Source of the DNA: Pseudoalteromonas lipolytica
Lineage (GTDB): Bacteria; Pseudomonadota; Gammaproteobacteria; Enterobacterales; Alteromonadaceae
Length of the DNA stretch: 64,000 bases
Direction of reading: 5' to 3'
Assembly (NCBI RefSeq): GCF_001306915.1
Contig: NZ_LJTC01000007.1
Coordinates: forward strand, 1-64,000
Shown: positions 9,017 through 19,319 of the stretch, in pieces
Layout of the letters: each line of letters begins with the position of its first letter
Position numbering within the stretch: the first letter of the stretch is position 1
The notes under the pieces: generated by a model
The model's input: only the letters and a program-made list of their open reading frames with translations
What the model was told of the DNA's origin: nothing
The model's database searches: none
Program-made: the position numbers and the translations under genes

Positions 9017-12000
9017 TTAGTTAAATTCTAGTTCTACATCTTGCGCCGCCATCAGCGATAACTTGTGAATTAAGTCATCACTCGGCGTAACACACCATTC
9101 GGTTCCTAAAGTAATCTCAGCCAACGCATCCGGACGTTGATAGAATACTTTAATAGGACAAGTACCAAACTTATAAGGTTCCAGCACTTTTTGTAAATTA
9201 TCGAAGAAGTTCGCCTCGATCTGCACCATATTCAAGGTCATTTTAATCGCTTTTATACGTTTTTCTCGCGCCTGTGCGATGGTGCATATGTCTCTAGCGG
9301 TCATTGTAATGCCACCAGAGAAGTTATCAAAGCTGACCTGTCCAGATATTACCAAGATATTGTTTACTTGCAGCAAATCTTGGTACATTTCAAACTGTTC
9401 TGGGAATAAGCGTACATCAATACGGGCACTCTTGTCATCTAAAGTTACAAGACCCCATCGATTTCCCTTTTTGTTTATCAAGGTACGAGCTGAGATCACT
9501 AAGCCTGCAGCCGTTGACTGGACATCGCGGTTAGTGGGTTGTAAATCGACCAGCCTTCCTGATGTATAATGCTTTAACTCTTTACGATACTGATTAATTG
9601 GGTGACCAGTTAAATACAGACCTAAAGTTTCTTTCTCACCGTCTAGCCACTCATTGTCGGTTAAATCTGTGGCTTTAATAAATGCTTGTTCAACTTCATC
9701 TGGCTCTGTAGCAAGTAAACCGAATAAATCGGCCTGCCCTAGTGACTCAGCCTTATGATGCTGATCGGCCGCCCGCATGGCATCTTTTAAGCTTGCGAGT
9801 AAGGTTGCACGGCCAGGCTGGGTTTTATCTGGGCCAAGTTGATCGAGCGCTCCGGCATAAATAAGCTTTTCAACAACACGCTTGTTTAAACGCTTTAAGT
9901 CAACACGGGCACAAAAATCAAATAAGTCCTTAAACGGGCCACCTTCGCTACGAGCTTCTAAAATAGCTTCAACCGGTGCCTCACCAACCCCTTTAATGGC
10001 ACCAATACCGTAAACAATTTCACCTTGTAGATTAACCGTAAACTTGTACTCACCGGCATTGACATCTGGCGGTAACAAGGTCAGTTTCATGTTTTCACAT
10101 TCATCTACCAAGGTAACAATTTTATCGGTGTTATCCATATCTGCCGACATTACCGCAGCCATAAACTCTGCTGGGTAGTGGGTTTTCATCCACAGCGTTT
10201 GGTACGATACTAAGGCATAAGCAGCTGAGTGAGATTTATTGAAGCCATAACCTGCGAACTTCTCTACCAAGTCGAAGATTTTCATTGCAAGTTCGCCGTC
10301 AACTCCGTTTTTAACAGCGCCTTCTTCGAAGGTTGAACGTTGCTTTGCCATCTCCTCAGGCTTTTTCTTACCCATCGCACGACGCAGCATGTCAGCGCCA
10401 CCTAGCGTATAACCAGCCAGTACCTGAGCAATTTGCATTACTTGTTCTTGATAAAGAATGATACCGTAGGTTGGCTCAAGGATTGGTTGCAAGCTATCGT
10501 GTTGCCACTGCGCATCTGGATAAGATAATTCTTCGCGGCCATGCTTACGGTCGATAAAGTTATCTACCATGCCTGATTGCAATGGACCTGGGCGAAATAG
10601 TGCTACCAGTGCGATCATATCCTCGAAGCAGTCGGGCTTTAGACGACGAATAAGGTCTTTCATACCACGAGATTCGAGCTGGAATACCGCGGTGGTTTCG
10701 GCGCGTAGCAGTAACTCAATACTTGGCTTATCATCAAGTGGAATAGCGTTGATATCAACGGGCTTTTTACCCTCACGAGCTAAGCGCTCGTTAGTCATAT
10801 CAAGTGCCCACTGCAAGATGGTGAGTGTTCTAAGACCTAAGAAGTCAAACTTTACTAAGCCTGCTGTCTCAACGTCATTTTTATCAAATTGCGTTACCGG
10901 GAATTTACCCTCATCATCACAATAAAGAGCGGCAAAGTCAGTGATTGTGGTGGGTGATATTACAACACCACCAGCGTGCTTACCCGCGTTACGTGTACAG
11001 CCTTCAAGGATGCGACACATATCAATAAGCTCTTTGACCTCTTCATCACCGTCGTAGGCTTCTTGTAAACGCGGCTCAACATCAAACGCTTTAGCCAAGG
11101 TCATGCCCGGATCGCCCGGTACTAGTTTAGAAATACGATCAACAAAGCCGTAAGGGTGACCAAGTACACGGCCTACGTCACGGATAACCGCTTTTGCAGC
11201 CATGGTACCAAAGGTAATGATCTGAGATACCGCGTCACGACCATAAAGCGCCGCTACGTGATCAATTACCTCATCACGCCTATCCATACAGAAATCGACG
11301 TCGAAATCGGGCATTGAGATACGTTCTGGGTTCAAGAAACGTTCGAATAGTAAGTCAAATTCGAGTGGATCGAGGTCGGTGATCTTCAGTGCATAAGCAA
11401 CCAATGAACCCGCACCAGAACCACGCCCTGGACCTACCGGAATATTGTTATCTTTACTCCACTGAATGAACTCCATTACGATCAAGAAGTAACCTGGGAA
11501 ACCCATTTGGTTGATTACGTCGAGCTCTATTTTCAGACGCTCATCATACTCGCCACGTTTTTCTTTTCGCTCTTGCTCATCTGGGAATAAAAACTGTAAA
11601 CGCTCTTCAAGACCATCTTCAGAGACCTTAACCAAGAAGTCTTCAATTTTTAGCGAACCGGTTGGGTAATCTGGTAAGAAGTAAGTCCCGAGCTGCACGG
11701 TCACATTACAGCGCTTAGCAATTTCAACAGTGTTTTCTAGCGCTTCAGGAATATCGCTAAATAGCTCAGCCATTTGCTCAGCCGTTTTAAGGTATTGCTG
11801 CTCAGAAAAACGTTTTGGTCTACGTTTATCTTCTAGGGTGTAACCGTCATGGATTGCTACGCGGATTTCATGGGCTTCAAAGTTTTCTGGCTTTAAAAAT
11901 ACTACTTCGTTAGTTGCCACTACAGGTAACTGCTCTTTTGCGGCAAGCTCAACAGCTAGGTGTAAATAGTCTTCTTCTAAAGCACGTTCCGTACGAATAA

Positions 12001-12508
12001 GCTCAATGTAATAATGATCGCTAAAATGTTGCTTATAAAAGCTAACGACCGATTCTATAAGCCCAGGGTTACCTTTTAATAGGGCTTTACCTAAGTCGCC
12101 ATCTTTAGCGCCAGATAATAAAATTAGGCCACTTTTGTGCTCCACTAGCCATTCACGGTCAACCACAGGCCGGTGAAATAAATGCCCTCGTTGGTATGCT
12201 TTAGAAATCAACAAGGTGAGGTTTTTATAGCCTTCGTTATCTTTCGCTAAGATGGTAATTCGGCTAGGTTCATCTTCAAATTCAGGGCTTCTGAGCCAAA
12301 AATCTGCGCCGACAATAGGCTTAATACCTGCGCCATGGGCAGCACCATAAAAACGCACCAAACCACATAAGTTCATCTGGTCGGTGATAGCCAACGCAGG
12401 CATTTGCAGCTCTTCTGCTTTAGCGACAATTGGCTTAGTTTTAGCTAAGCCATCCACCATAGAGAAATCTGAGTGAACACGTAAGTGAACAAATTGCGGC
12501 GCAGGCAT
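9017..12508 (-). CDS. dnaE: DNA polymerase III alpha subunit
   Basis: 1163 residues, matching DnaE1 of E. coli (1160). The order is PHP domain from the N-terminus ([13 protein letters not shown]), the C-family polymerase palm with catalytic PDFDVDFC near 399-406, and the third Asp region [19 protein letters not shown]. The fingers, beta-binding and OB-fold regions follow. It is the replicative polymerase catalytic subunit. Its ATG overlaps the rnhB stop by one base (TAATG), so translation is coupled. No intein or frameshift is seen. Confidence 0.98.
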   Translation of the reverse strand: MPAPQFVHLRVHSDFSMVDGLAKTKPIVAKAEELQMPALAITDQMNLCGLVRFYGAAHGAGIKPIVGADFWLRSPEFEDEPSRITILAKDNEGYKNLTLLISKAYQRGHLFHRPVVDREWLVEHKSGLILLSGAKDGDLGKALLKGNPGLIESVVSFYKQHFSDHYYIELIRTERALEEDYLHLAVELAAKEQLPVVATNEVVFLKPENFEAHEIRVAIHDGYTLEDKRRPKRFSEQQYLKTAEQMAELFSDIPEALENTVEIAKRCNVTVQLGTYFLPDYPTGSLKIEDFLVKVSEDGLEERLQFLFPDEQERKEKRGEYDERLKIELDVINQMGFPGYFLIVMEFIQWSKDNNIPVGPGRGSGAGSLVAYALKITDLDPLEFDLLFERFLNPERISMPDFDVDFCMDRRDEVIDHVAALYGRDAVSQIITFGTMAAKAVIRDVGRVLGHPYGFVDRISKLVPGDPGMTLAKAFDVEPRLQEAYDGDEEVKELIDMCRILEGCTRNAGKHAGGVVISPTTITDFAALYCDDEGKFPVTQFDKNDVETAGLVKFDFLGLRTLTILQWALDMTNERLAREGKKPVDINAIPLDDKPSIELLLRAETTAVFQLESRGMKDLIRRLKPDCFEDMIALVALFRPGPLQSGMVDNFIDRKHGREELSYPDAQWQHDSLQPILEPTYGIILYQEQVMQIAQVLAGYTLGGADMLRRAMGKKKPEEMAKQRSTFEEGAVKNGVDGELAMKIFDLVEKFAGYGFNKSHSAAYALVSYQTLWMKTHYPAEFMAAVMSADMDNTDKIVTLVDECENMKLTLLPPDVNAGEYKFTVNLQGEIVYGIGAIKGVGEAPVEAILEARSEGGPFKDLFDFCARVDLKRLNKRVVEKLIYAGALDQLGPDKTQPGRATLLASLKDAMRAADQHHKAESLGQADLFGLLATEPDEVEQAFIKATDLTDNEWLDGEKETLGLYLTGHPINQYRKELKHYTSGRLVDLQPTNRDVQSTAAGLVISARTLINKKGNRWGLVTLDDKSARIDVRLFPEQFEMYQDLLQVNNILVISGQVSFDNFSGGITMTARDICTIAQAREKRIKAIKMTLNMVQIEANFFDNLQKVLEPYKFGTCPIKVFYQRPDALAEITLGTEWCVTPSDDLIHKLSLMAAQDVELEFN

Positions 12509-13113
12509 TACTGTTGCTCTCCTTTTAACGCCAAAATGCGCTGAACAGGTTTAAAGCTCTTACGATGCTCTGCAATTGCCCCGTATTGTTCGAGTGCCGC
12601 AAAGTGCGCTTTAGTTGGATAGCCCTTATGACCTGCAAAGCCATAGTCAGGATAACGCTTATCAAGCTCAATCATTTCTTCGTCACGGGCAACTTTCGCT
12701 AAAATAGAAGCCGCTGAAATCTCTTCGACTAGGCTATCGCCTTTTACTACCGCCTGTGCTGGCACAGTTAATTGACTAGGCACACGGTTACCATCAATAA
12801 AAACAAACTCTGGCTTTACACTTAAGCCTTCAACCGCGCGACTCATCGCGAGCATGGTGGCATGTAAAATATTTAGCTCATCAATCTCAGTTGGGCTACA
12901 ACGCCCAATGGCATAGCACAGAGCTTTTTCTTTTATTTCTGCCGCTAATAATTGACGTTTTTTGTCTGATAACTTTTTAGAATCGGCTAACCCGGCAATG
13001 GGTTTATTTGGGTCCAGTATTACCGCAGCAGTTACAACATCACCGACCAATGGACCACGGCCAACTTCATCTACACCAGCAATATAATTAACATTCGGTC
13101 GTTCAATTTGCAT
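12508..13113 (-). CDS. rnhB: Ribonuclease HII
   Basis: 201 residues. The type 2 RNase H motif is at residues 15-21 (DEVGRGP, acidic D15 and E16), with another catalytic acid in the FIDGN segment near 107. It removes ribonucleotides from DNA and RNA in RNA:DNA hybrids. It overlaps lpxB by 11 bp upstream and touches dnaE downstream, the classical lpxB-rnhB-dnaE arrangement. Confidence 0.97.
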   Translation of the reverse strand: MQIERPNVNYIAGVDEVGRGPLVGDVVTAAVILDPNKPIAGLADSKKLSDKKRQLLAAEIKEKALCYAIGRCSPTEIDELNILHATMLAMSRAVEGLSVKPEFVFIDGNRVPSQLTVPAQAVVKGDSLVEEISAASILAKVARDEEMIELDKRYPDYGFAGHKGYPTKAHFAALEQYGAIAEHRKSFKPVQRILALKGEQQ

Positions 13114-14260
13114 TTAGTAACTCCGCGACTGCTGCTGCAGCTTGTTCATTGGCATTTAATCTAATGTTTTTATGTATGGCTAAAAAGCGCGCCTTTAGTT
13201 CGCTGTTATCGGTATTAAGCATAGGAGTTAGCGCAGCCGATAGGTTTTCAACATTACACTCAGTTTGTAGGTACTCTGGGACGAGTTCTTCATCGGCTAA
13301 TAAATTAGGCAACGAGAAATACTTAATGTTAAACGTGAATAAGGTTTTGAAAATCCAGTAACTCAATGGCTTAATTTTATAACCCACAACCATCGGCTTT
13401 TTATACAGCATACCTTCAAGTGTTGCGGTTCCTGAGGCAAGCAAAATGGCATCAGCGGCTTGCATTGCAAGATTTGACTGACCATCCAATAATTGCAGTT
13501 TTAGATCAGGGGCTGTTTTTTCTAAAATCTCACAAAACTGTGCTTTTCGTTTTTCATTGACTAACGGCACCACAATTTTAAGATCAGGATTTTGCGCTTG
13601 TAATTTCGCCGCTGTTTCAATGTAAGTTTCGCTTAAAAGACCTACTTCAGAACCTCGACTACCAGGTAGTAATGCAAGCACTTTATCAGTTTGTGCCAAT
13701 CCAAGTTGATTACGAGCCTCGGTTTGGTCGTGCTCAAGAGCAATATCATCAGCCAGAGTATGACCCACAAACGTACAAGGTACATCGTGCTTATCATAAA
13801 AGGCTTTTTCGAACGGCAATAATGCCAACACTAAGTTAGTGGCGGCACTGATTTTATGAATGCGTTTTTCGCGCCACGCCCACACTGACGGGCTAACATA
13901 TTGTACTGTTTTAATACCCGCCTCTTTTAGCGGCTTTTCAACACGTAAGTTAAAGTCAGGGGCATCTATACCAATAAATACATCTGGTGGGTTATCGATA
14001 AAATGCTGCACCAATTGTTTGCGTATTTTTAGTAGGCGCGGTAATCGGCCAAGTACTTCAACTAAGCCCATTACAGATAATTCGTCCATATCGAATAATG
14101 TTTTACAGCCAGCCGCTTGCATACGCGGGCCTGCAATCCCCTCAAATATGGCATCTGGAAAACGGCGTTTAAGTGCTTTTACTAGCCCTTCACCTAAAAT
14201 ATCACCTGATAACTCACCTGCCACCAAGGCAATACGTAACGGCTTTGTTTGTTCTTTCAT
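13103..14260 (-). CDS. lpxB: Lipid-A-disaccharide synthase
   Basis: 385 residues (E. coli 382). GT19 family: it joins UDP-2,3-diacylglucosamine to lipid X to make the lipid A disaccharide at the inner face of the inner membrane. Conserved parts include the N-terminal [22 protein letters not shown] near 130, and the C-terminal ASGTATLEG nucleotide-sugar segment. ATG 14260 is preferred over GTG 14287. It heads the lpxB-rnhB-dnaE-accA unit, but lpxA, normally just upstream, lies more than 7 kb away beyond the cyd genes. Confidence 0.97.
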   Translation of the reverse strand: MKEQTKPLRIALVAGELSGDILGEGLVKALKRRFPDAIFEGIAGPRMQAAGCKTLFDMDELSVMGLVEVLGRLPRLLKIRKQLVQHFIDNPPDVFIGIDAPDFNLRVEKPLKEAGIKTVQYVSPSVWAWREKRIHKISAATNLVLALLPFEKAFYDKHDVPCTFVGHTLADDIALEHDQTEARNQLGLAQTDKVLALLPGSRGSEVGLLSETYIETAAKLQAQNPDLKIVVPLVNEKRKAQFCEILEKTAPDLKLQLLDGQSNLAMQAADAILLASGTATLEGMLYKKPMVVGYKIKPLSYWIFKTLFTFNIKYFSLPNLLADEELVPEYLQTECNVENLSAALTPMLNTDNSELKARFLAIHKNIRLNANEQAAAAVAELLNAN

Positions 14261-14572
14261 TCGTTGATAATTCGCAACTTTTGGCACTAATAAAAATGAG
14301 TTTACCGTGTTTTAGCAGTCGGATAAATGTCACACGAGTAATTAATACTAGAATTTAAATAAGTGCTTATTCATTAACCTAGGTAACCAGCTAAGAAAGT
14401 AAACAATTAATTTTTTAGCCGAGAGAATACCTATAAGTGAGTAATCTTTTTGTTCTATAAAAACTGGCTAAAAGTTTTTGATAAGGTAATTAATCGATTG
14501 AAAAGTTAAGCTTTAATCTCTAGTCTGTAGAAATGATGAACAATTATTTAATCTTATTTTCTTATTTTTCTA

Positions 14573-14600
14573 TTGACTAAAATGGATACAAGGTTAATAT
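14573..14600 (+). promoter_or_regulatory. Probable cydA promoter
   Basis: TTGACT (14573-14578) and TAATAT (14595-14600) with a 16-bp spacer, 82 bp before the cydA ATG. It is the best match to the sigma-70 consensus in the region. Confidence 0.5.
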
Positions 14601-14605
14601 TCACA

Positions 14606-14629
14606 AAGTTTCAATAATTACTGAAACTT
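14606..14629. repeat. Perfect 8-bp inverted repeat at the cydA transcription start
   Basis: aagtttca and tgaaactt around an 8-bp AT centre, just downstream of the -10. The position suits a repressor operator or a 5' hairpin of the cydA mRNA; which one cannot be told from sequence. Confidence 0.5.
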
Positions 14630-14681
14630 CATAACCAATAATTTGTCGTGTCTACCGCACTCGCTAACAAGGAGCTAAACA

Positions 14682-16268
14682 ATGATAGATGAAACATTTG
14701 TGGATCTATCGCGATTGCAGTTTGCAATCACTGCCCTCTTTCACTTCCTATTTGTTCCCCTTACTTTAGGTATGACGTGGATTTTGGTGATCATGGAATC
14801 CGTTTACGTGATGACTGGTCGCGAAATTTATCGTGATATGACTAAATTCTGGGGTAAGTTATTTGGTATTAACTTTGCGATTGGTGTGGCGACAGGTCTA
14901 ACCATGGAGTTCGAGTTTGGTACCAACTGGTCTTACTACTCTCACTACGTGGGCGATATTTTTGGCGCTCCACTGGCGATTGAAGGCTTAATGGCATTCT
15001 TTTTAGAGTCAACCTTTGTCGGTATGTTCTTTTTAGGTTGGGAGCGACTAACAAAACGTCAGCATTTAGCTGCAACTTTCCTTATGGCTCTAGGTACTAA
15101 CCTATCAGCTTTATGGATTTTGATTGCCAATGGTTGGATGCAAAACCCTGTAGGGGCTGAGTTTAATTATCAAACCATGCGAATGGAAATGACCAGCTTT
15201 GCTGAACTGGTATTCAACCCCGTCGCACAAGTTAAGTTTATTCATACCGTTTCGGCAGGGTATGTTGCAGCATCTATGTTTGTACTGGGCATTAGTAGCT
15301 GGTACATCCTAAAAGGTCGCGATCTTGCTTTTGCTAAACGCTCGTTTTCGGTTGCTTCTGGGTTTGGTTTAGCGTCTATCCTTTGTGTTATTTTACTTGG
15401 TGATGAATCTGGCTACGAAGTTGGCGAGGTACAAAAAGTTAAACTCGCAACCATTGAAGCTGAGTGGCACACCGAAGAAGCCCCTGCTGCATTCACTCTG
15501 GTCGGTATTCCTGATTCAGAAGAGCAAGTCACCCACGCTGCTGTTAAAATACCTTATGCACTGGGCATTATTGCTACTCGCTCTATTGATGAACAGGTAA
15601 CGGGTATTAAAGATCTAGAAAAGCAACACGAAGTACGAATTCGTAATGGCATGGTTGCATACGAATACTTAGAGAAGCTTCGAGGTGGTGAAGACACTCC
15701 AGAAAACATTGCAAAATTCGATAGCTTAAAAGACGACCTTGGCTATGGTTTACTACTAAAACGCTATACGCCTAACGTGGTAGATGCCACAGAAGAGCAC
15801 ATTCAAAAAGCAGTGAAAGATTCGTTCCCTAAAGTTGGTCCTATGTTTTGGTCCTTCAGAATTATGGTCGGTTGCGGTGTGATCATGCTTGGCGTATTCG
15901 TGCTTGCATTTTATTACAACGCGCACCGCATTATTGAGCAAAAACGCTGGTTATTATGGGCTGCGGTATGGAGTATTCCACTGCCGTGGATTGCCATTGA
16001 ATTTGGTTGGATTGTTGCTGAATATGGCCGCCAACCATGGGCTATTTCAGAGATTCTACCAACCTTCTTGGCAACCTCATCTCTGACGGTAAACGATTTA
16101 CTTATCAGCATTACTGGCTTCATTATCTTTTACACAGGACTTGCTGCTGTAGAAGGCTGGTTAATGCTGCGCTTTATTAAACAAGGTCCAAGCTCGCTTC
16201 ATACTGGTAAATATCACCATGAACTTGCTAAAGCAGATTCACTTGCAAGCCAAGGAGCTCAGTCATGA
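14682..16268 (+). CDS. cydA: Cytochrome bd ubiquinol oxidase subunit I
   Basis: 528 residues, close to the E. coli long-Q-loop form (522). Expected haem ligands are present: His21 and His188 (axial ligands equivalent to E. coli His19 and His186) and Met395 (b558 ligand). The diagnostic GRQPW motif is at 449-453. It is an inner membrane quinol oxidase subunit carrying haems b558, b595 and d; it reduces O2 with high affinity without pumping protons. A strong AAGGAG precedes the ATG, and its stop overlaps cydB by 4 bp (ATGA). Confidence 0.98.
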   Translation: MIDETFVDLSRLQFAITALFHFLFVPLTLGMTWILVIMESVYVMTGREIYRDMTKFWGKLFGINFAIGVATGLTMEFEFGTNWSYYSHYVGDIFGAPLAIEGLMAFFLESTFVGMFFLGWERLTKRQHLAATFLMALGTNLSALWILIANGWMQNPVGAEFNYQTMRMEMTSFAELVFNPVAQVKFIHTVSAGYVAASMFVLGISSWYILKGRDLAFAKRSFSVASGFGLASILCVILLGDESGYEVGEVQKVKLATIEAEWHTEEAPAAFTLVGIPDSEEQVTHAAVKIPYALGIIATRSIDEQVTGIKDLEKQHEVRIRNGMVAYEYLEKLRGGEDTPENIAKFDSLKDDLGYGLLLKRYTPNVVDATEEHIQKAVKDSFPKVGPMFWSFRIMVGCGVIMLGVFVLAFYYNAHRIIEQKRWLLWAAVWSIPLPWIAIEFGWIVAEYGRQPWAISEILPTFLATSSLTVNDLLISITGFIIFYTGLAAVEGWLMLRFIKQGPSSLHTGKYHHELAKADSLASQGAQS

Positions 16269-17404
16269 TTTTTGATTACGAAACATTAAAACTAATCTGG
16301 TGGCTGTTAATTGGTGTATTACTGATTGGCTTTGCAGTGACCGATGGCATGGACATGGGTGTGGCAATTTTGCTTCGCCTAGTTGGTAAAACCGATGTGG
16401 AGCGCCGTACTGTAATTAACACCATAGGTGCTCACTGGGATGGTAACCAAGTTTGGTTCATCACCGCTGGGGGTGCACTGTTTGCTGCTTGGCCTATGGT
16501 ATACGCGGCCGCGTTCTCTGGCTTTTACTTTGCTATGATGCTGGTGTTATTTGCGTTATTTTTCAGACCGCTTGGTTTTGATTACCGCTCAAAAATAGAC
16601 TCACCACGTTGGCGAAACAACTGGGATTGGGGCTTATTTGCAGGCAGCTTTATCCCTGCTTTAGTATTTGGTGTGGCATTTGGTAACTTATTACTGGGCG
16701 TGCCTTATCATATCGACGACCTACTGCGTGTTAGTTATCAAGGTTCATTCTTTGCGTTATTAAACCCATTTGCCATTGTTGTAGGCTTAGTAAGCGTACT
16801 AATGCTGGTTGGTCATGCAGGCATGTGGCTACAACTTCGTACGGATGCAGAGGTTGCAAAACGCTCAGCACAATACGGTCAATATGCGCTGATGGCGTTT
16901 ATTGTGTTGTTTGCCTTGGCAGGTGTGTGGCTATCGCAAATTGACGGTTATAAAATCGTTAGCATGGGCGATACTCAAGGCTTTGCAAACCCGCTTGGTA
17001 AAACAGTCACGCAGGCACCAGGTGCATGGCTTGATAACTATACAAAAATGCCATTAACCATGCTGTTCCCTGCCCTTGCATTCGTGATGGCGGCACTGGC
17101 GATTGTGTTATCTAAATTACAAAAACCAGCAATGGCCCTGATTGCATCAAGCTTAATGCTTGCAGGCGTAATTTTAACTGCGGGTATGTCAATGTTCCCG
17201 TTCGTTATGCCTTCGAGTAACAACCCAAATATTAGTTTAACTATGTGGGATGCGGTTTCGAGCCATATGACTCTCAACGTGATGTTTATTGCAGCGGTTA
17301 TTTTTGTACCACTTATTCTTATTTACACAACGTGGTGCTATGTGAAAATGTGGCGCAAAGTAACCATCAGTGAAATCGAAAACAACACGCACGGTAGCTA
17401 CTAA
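16265..17404 (+). CDS. cydB: Cytochrome bd ubiquinol oxidase subunit II
   Basis: 379 residues (E. coli 379), hydrophobic, with about eight transmembrane helices. Conserved CydB parts include the early FAVTDGMDMGVAILL helix, AHWDGNQVW and the FRPLGFDYR stretch. With CydA it forms the bd oxidase core. The start overlaps cydA (ATGA), and cydX follows after 12 bp. Confidence 0.98.
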   Translation: MIFDYETLKLIWWLLIGVLLIGFAVTDGMDMGVAILLRLVGKTDVERRTVINTIGAHWDGNQVWFITAGGALFAAWPMVYAAAFSGFYFAMMLVLFALFFRPLGFDYRSKIDSPRWRNNWDWGLFAGSFIPALVFGVAFGNLLLGVPYHIDDLLRVSYQGSFFALLNPFAIVVGLVSVLMLVGHAGMWLQLRTDAEVAKRSAQYGQYALMAFIVLFALAGVWLSQIDGYKIVSMGDTQGFANPLGKTVTQAPGAWLDNYTKMPLTMLFPALAFVMAALAIVLSKLQKPAMALIASSLMLAGVILTAGMSMFPFVMPSSNNPNISLTMWDAVSSHMTLNVMFIAAVIFVPLILIYTTWCYVKMWRKVTISEIENNTHGSY

Positions 17405-17416
17405 GGAGATTTAATT

Positions 17417-17569
17417 ATGTGGTATTTTGCCTGGATTTTAGGTGTTCTATTAGCCTGTACCCTTGGGGTGATTAACGTAATGTGGTACGAATTTCACCAA
17501 CATAAAGATTCGATTGCTGATGATGAGCTAGAGCTTTACGCGAGACTCAAAAACACCGATGACAACTAA
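17417..17569 (+). CDS. cydX: Cytochrome bd oxidase small subunit CydX
   Basis: A 50-residue ORF starting MWYFAWILGV, preceded by AAGGAG seven bases upstream. It has the hallmarks of CydX: the N-terminal WYFAWILG motif, one transmembrane helix (about residues 4-24), and the xMWYE segment after the helix. CydX stabilises the haem sites of the bd oxidase. At 50 residues it is longer than E. coli CydX (37), with an acidic tail (DSIADDELEL). Its last 11 bp overlap the cydD start, so it is embedded in the operon. Confidence 0.92.
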   Translation: MWYFAWILGVLLACTLGVINVMWYEFHQHKDSIADDELELYARLKNTDDN

Positions 17570-19319
17570 ACCCCAACCAAATCGCGCGCAGCAACAAACG
17601 CTGCGCGCTTTTTTAAAGCAATATAGTCAGTCCGCTTCAGGGCTTCTTAAATTAAGCATTAGTTTGGGCACACTCAACGCCCTATTGATGATTGTCTCTT
17701 GTTATCTTCTTGCAAACGCGGCTCATCAAGTCATGTTTGAACAAGCAAACTTTCAAGCCGTAAGCTCATTATTATGGCCGTTGGCAGGGCTAATTTTAGT
17801 TCGTGCTTTGTTGGTTGCCCTAAGTGAACGCGTGAGTAACCGCGCCGCGTTAAAAATAAAAAACGTGATGCGAAATACATTGCTAGAAAAGCTCAGCAAA
17901 CTTGGGCCAGCCTACAGTGAACAAAAAGGTCATGGCGCAACACTTAACACCTTACATAATGGGGTTGAAGCACTGCATCAATATTACGCTAACTACATTC
18001 CAAGTGTGGCTTACAGTGCGCTTATTCCACTAGCGATATTAGTGGTGATTTTTCCAACCGATTACAAAGCAGGCCTCATATTCCTTTTAACAGCCCCGCT
18101 TATCCCCTTTTTTATGATTTTAGTGGGCCATAAAGCGGAGCAGTTAAACCAAGATCGCTGGCAACAACTTGCGGTACTTGGTAATTACTTTTTTGACAGA
18201 TTACAAGGCCTGACTCAACTCAAGCTCTTTAATGCAACCAAACGTGAGCTAAATAGCATCAGTCAGACTTCTGATGATTACCGTGGAGCAACCATGGGTG
18301 TATTGAAAGTCGCCTTTTTATCGTCTTTCGCCCTTGAGTTTTTAGCCACCATTAGTGTGGCACTTGTTGCCGTGATCATTGGCTTTAGATTATTTTTTGG
18401 TACCCTCGATTTTGCCACTGGATTTGTGGTGTTACTACTGGCCCCTGAGTTTTACTTACCACTTCGACAAATGGGCACTCATTATCACGCAAAACTTGAA
18501 GGGATCAGTGCCGCTGCTGATATGGTCGACATAATCAATCAAAGCGACTCAGATGAACATGTAGGGTCATCTAAACTTGAGTTACCGCTAAAAGATATAC
18601 AGCTGAATGCGCTTACCTTTCACTACCCAGAAACAAACGAAGGGGTGACTGATATCAACTTAACCCTGCCAAGCACAGGCTTAATTGCCTTTGTGGGTGA
18701 AAGTGGCTCGGGTAAAAGTACCTTGTTTGATTGCCTATTGGGTTTTCATCATCAAGCCAACAATGCCATTAGCATTAATGGACGACCACTGAGTGATACT
18801 GCATTAGCTGATTGGCAAGCACAGCTGGCGTGGATCCCACAACACGCCACGTTATTTTATCGGAGCGTTGCAGAGAACCTGTGCTTAGCTAAACCCGATG
18901 CAAGCCAAGCAGAGCTCGATGAAGCAGCAAGTAAAGCTGGCGCACTTGAGTTTATTACTGCACTACCTGATGGCTTTGATACCTTGCTCGGTGAACAAGG
19001 AGAAGGCCTCTCTGGTGGGCAAAAACAGCGCATAGCCCTTGCTCGTGCATTTTTGAAGAATGTCCCTGTGCTAATGCTAGATGAGCCTACCGCTCACTTA
19101 GACAGCCAAACCGAGCATTTAATCAATCAAGCGATCCGCGAGTATGCAAAAGATCACTTAGTGCTAGTTATTGCTCACCGACTGAATACGGTTAAACACG
19201 CCGATAGGATTTACGTTATGCAACAAGGTCACATTGTTGAATCTGGTCAGTACCAGCAACTGACTGAGCAAGCAGGCCTATTTGCTAAACTTGTGAGCCA
19301 AGGTGACGCCCATGCATAA
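17559..19319 (+). CDS. cydD: Heterodimeric thiol exporter ABC subunit CydD
   Basis: 586 residues. An N-terminal six-helix ABC exporter membrane domain (to ~330) is followed by an ATPase domain with Walker A GESGSGKST, signature LSGGQKQR and Walker B VLMLDEP. CydDC exports glutathione and cysteine (or haem, as proposed) and is needed for bd oxidase assembly. The start overlaps the end of cydX by 11 bp and the end overlaps cydC, so the five genes are one tightly coupled unit. Confidence 0.96.
   Translation: MTTKPQPNRAQQQTLRAFLKQYSQSASGLLKLSISLGTLNALLMIVSCYLLANAAHQVMFEQANFQAVSSLLWPLAGLILVRALLVALSERVSNRAALKIKNVMRNTLLEKLSKLGPAYSEQKGHGATLNTLHNGVEALHQYYANYIPSVAYSALIPLAILVVIFPTDYKAGLIFLLTAPLIPFFMILVGHKAEQLNQDRWQQLAVLGNYFFDRLQGLTQLKLFNATKRELNSISQTSDDYRGATMGVLKVAFLSSFALEFLATISVALVAVIIGFRLFFGTLDFATGFVVLLLAPEFYLPLRQMGTHYHAKLEGISAAADMVDIINQSDSDEHVGSSKLELPLKDIQLNALTFHYPETNEGVTDINLTLPSTGLIAFVGESGSGKSTLFDCLLGFHHQANNAISINGRPLSDTALADWQAQLAWIPQHATLFYRSVAENLCLAKPDASQAELDEAASKAGALEFITALPDGFDTLLGEQGEGLSGGQKQRIALARAFLKNVPVLMLDEPTAHLDSQTEHLINQAIREYAKDHLVLVIAHRLNTVKHADRIYVMQQGHIVESGQYQQLTEQAGLFAKLVSQGDAHA

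Larger units (their letters stand above)
14261..14681. promoter_or_regulatory. Divergent regulatory region between lpxB and cydA
   Basis: About 420 AT-rich bases without a convincing ORF must hold the lpxB promoter (leftward) and the cydA promoter (rightward). A sigma-70-like TTGACT/TAATAT pair (14573-14600) and a perfect inverted repeat (14606-14629) are annotated separately. I looked for an FNR palindrome (TTGAT-N4-ATCAA) and found no good match. Confidence 0.6.

Noticed and set aside
14440..14520. FNR site upstream of cydA (ttgata...aatcgattga)
   Set aside because: Half sites are present but spacing and symmetry do not fit TTGAT-N4-ATCAA.
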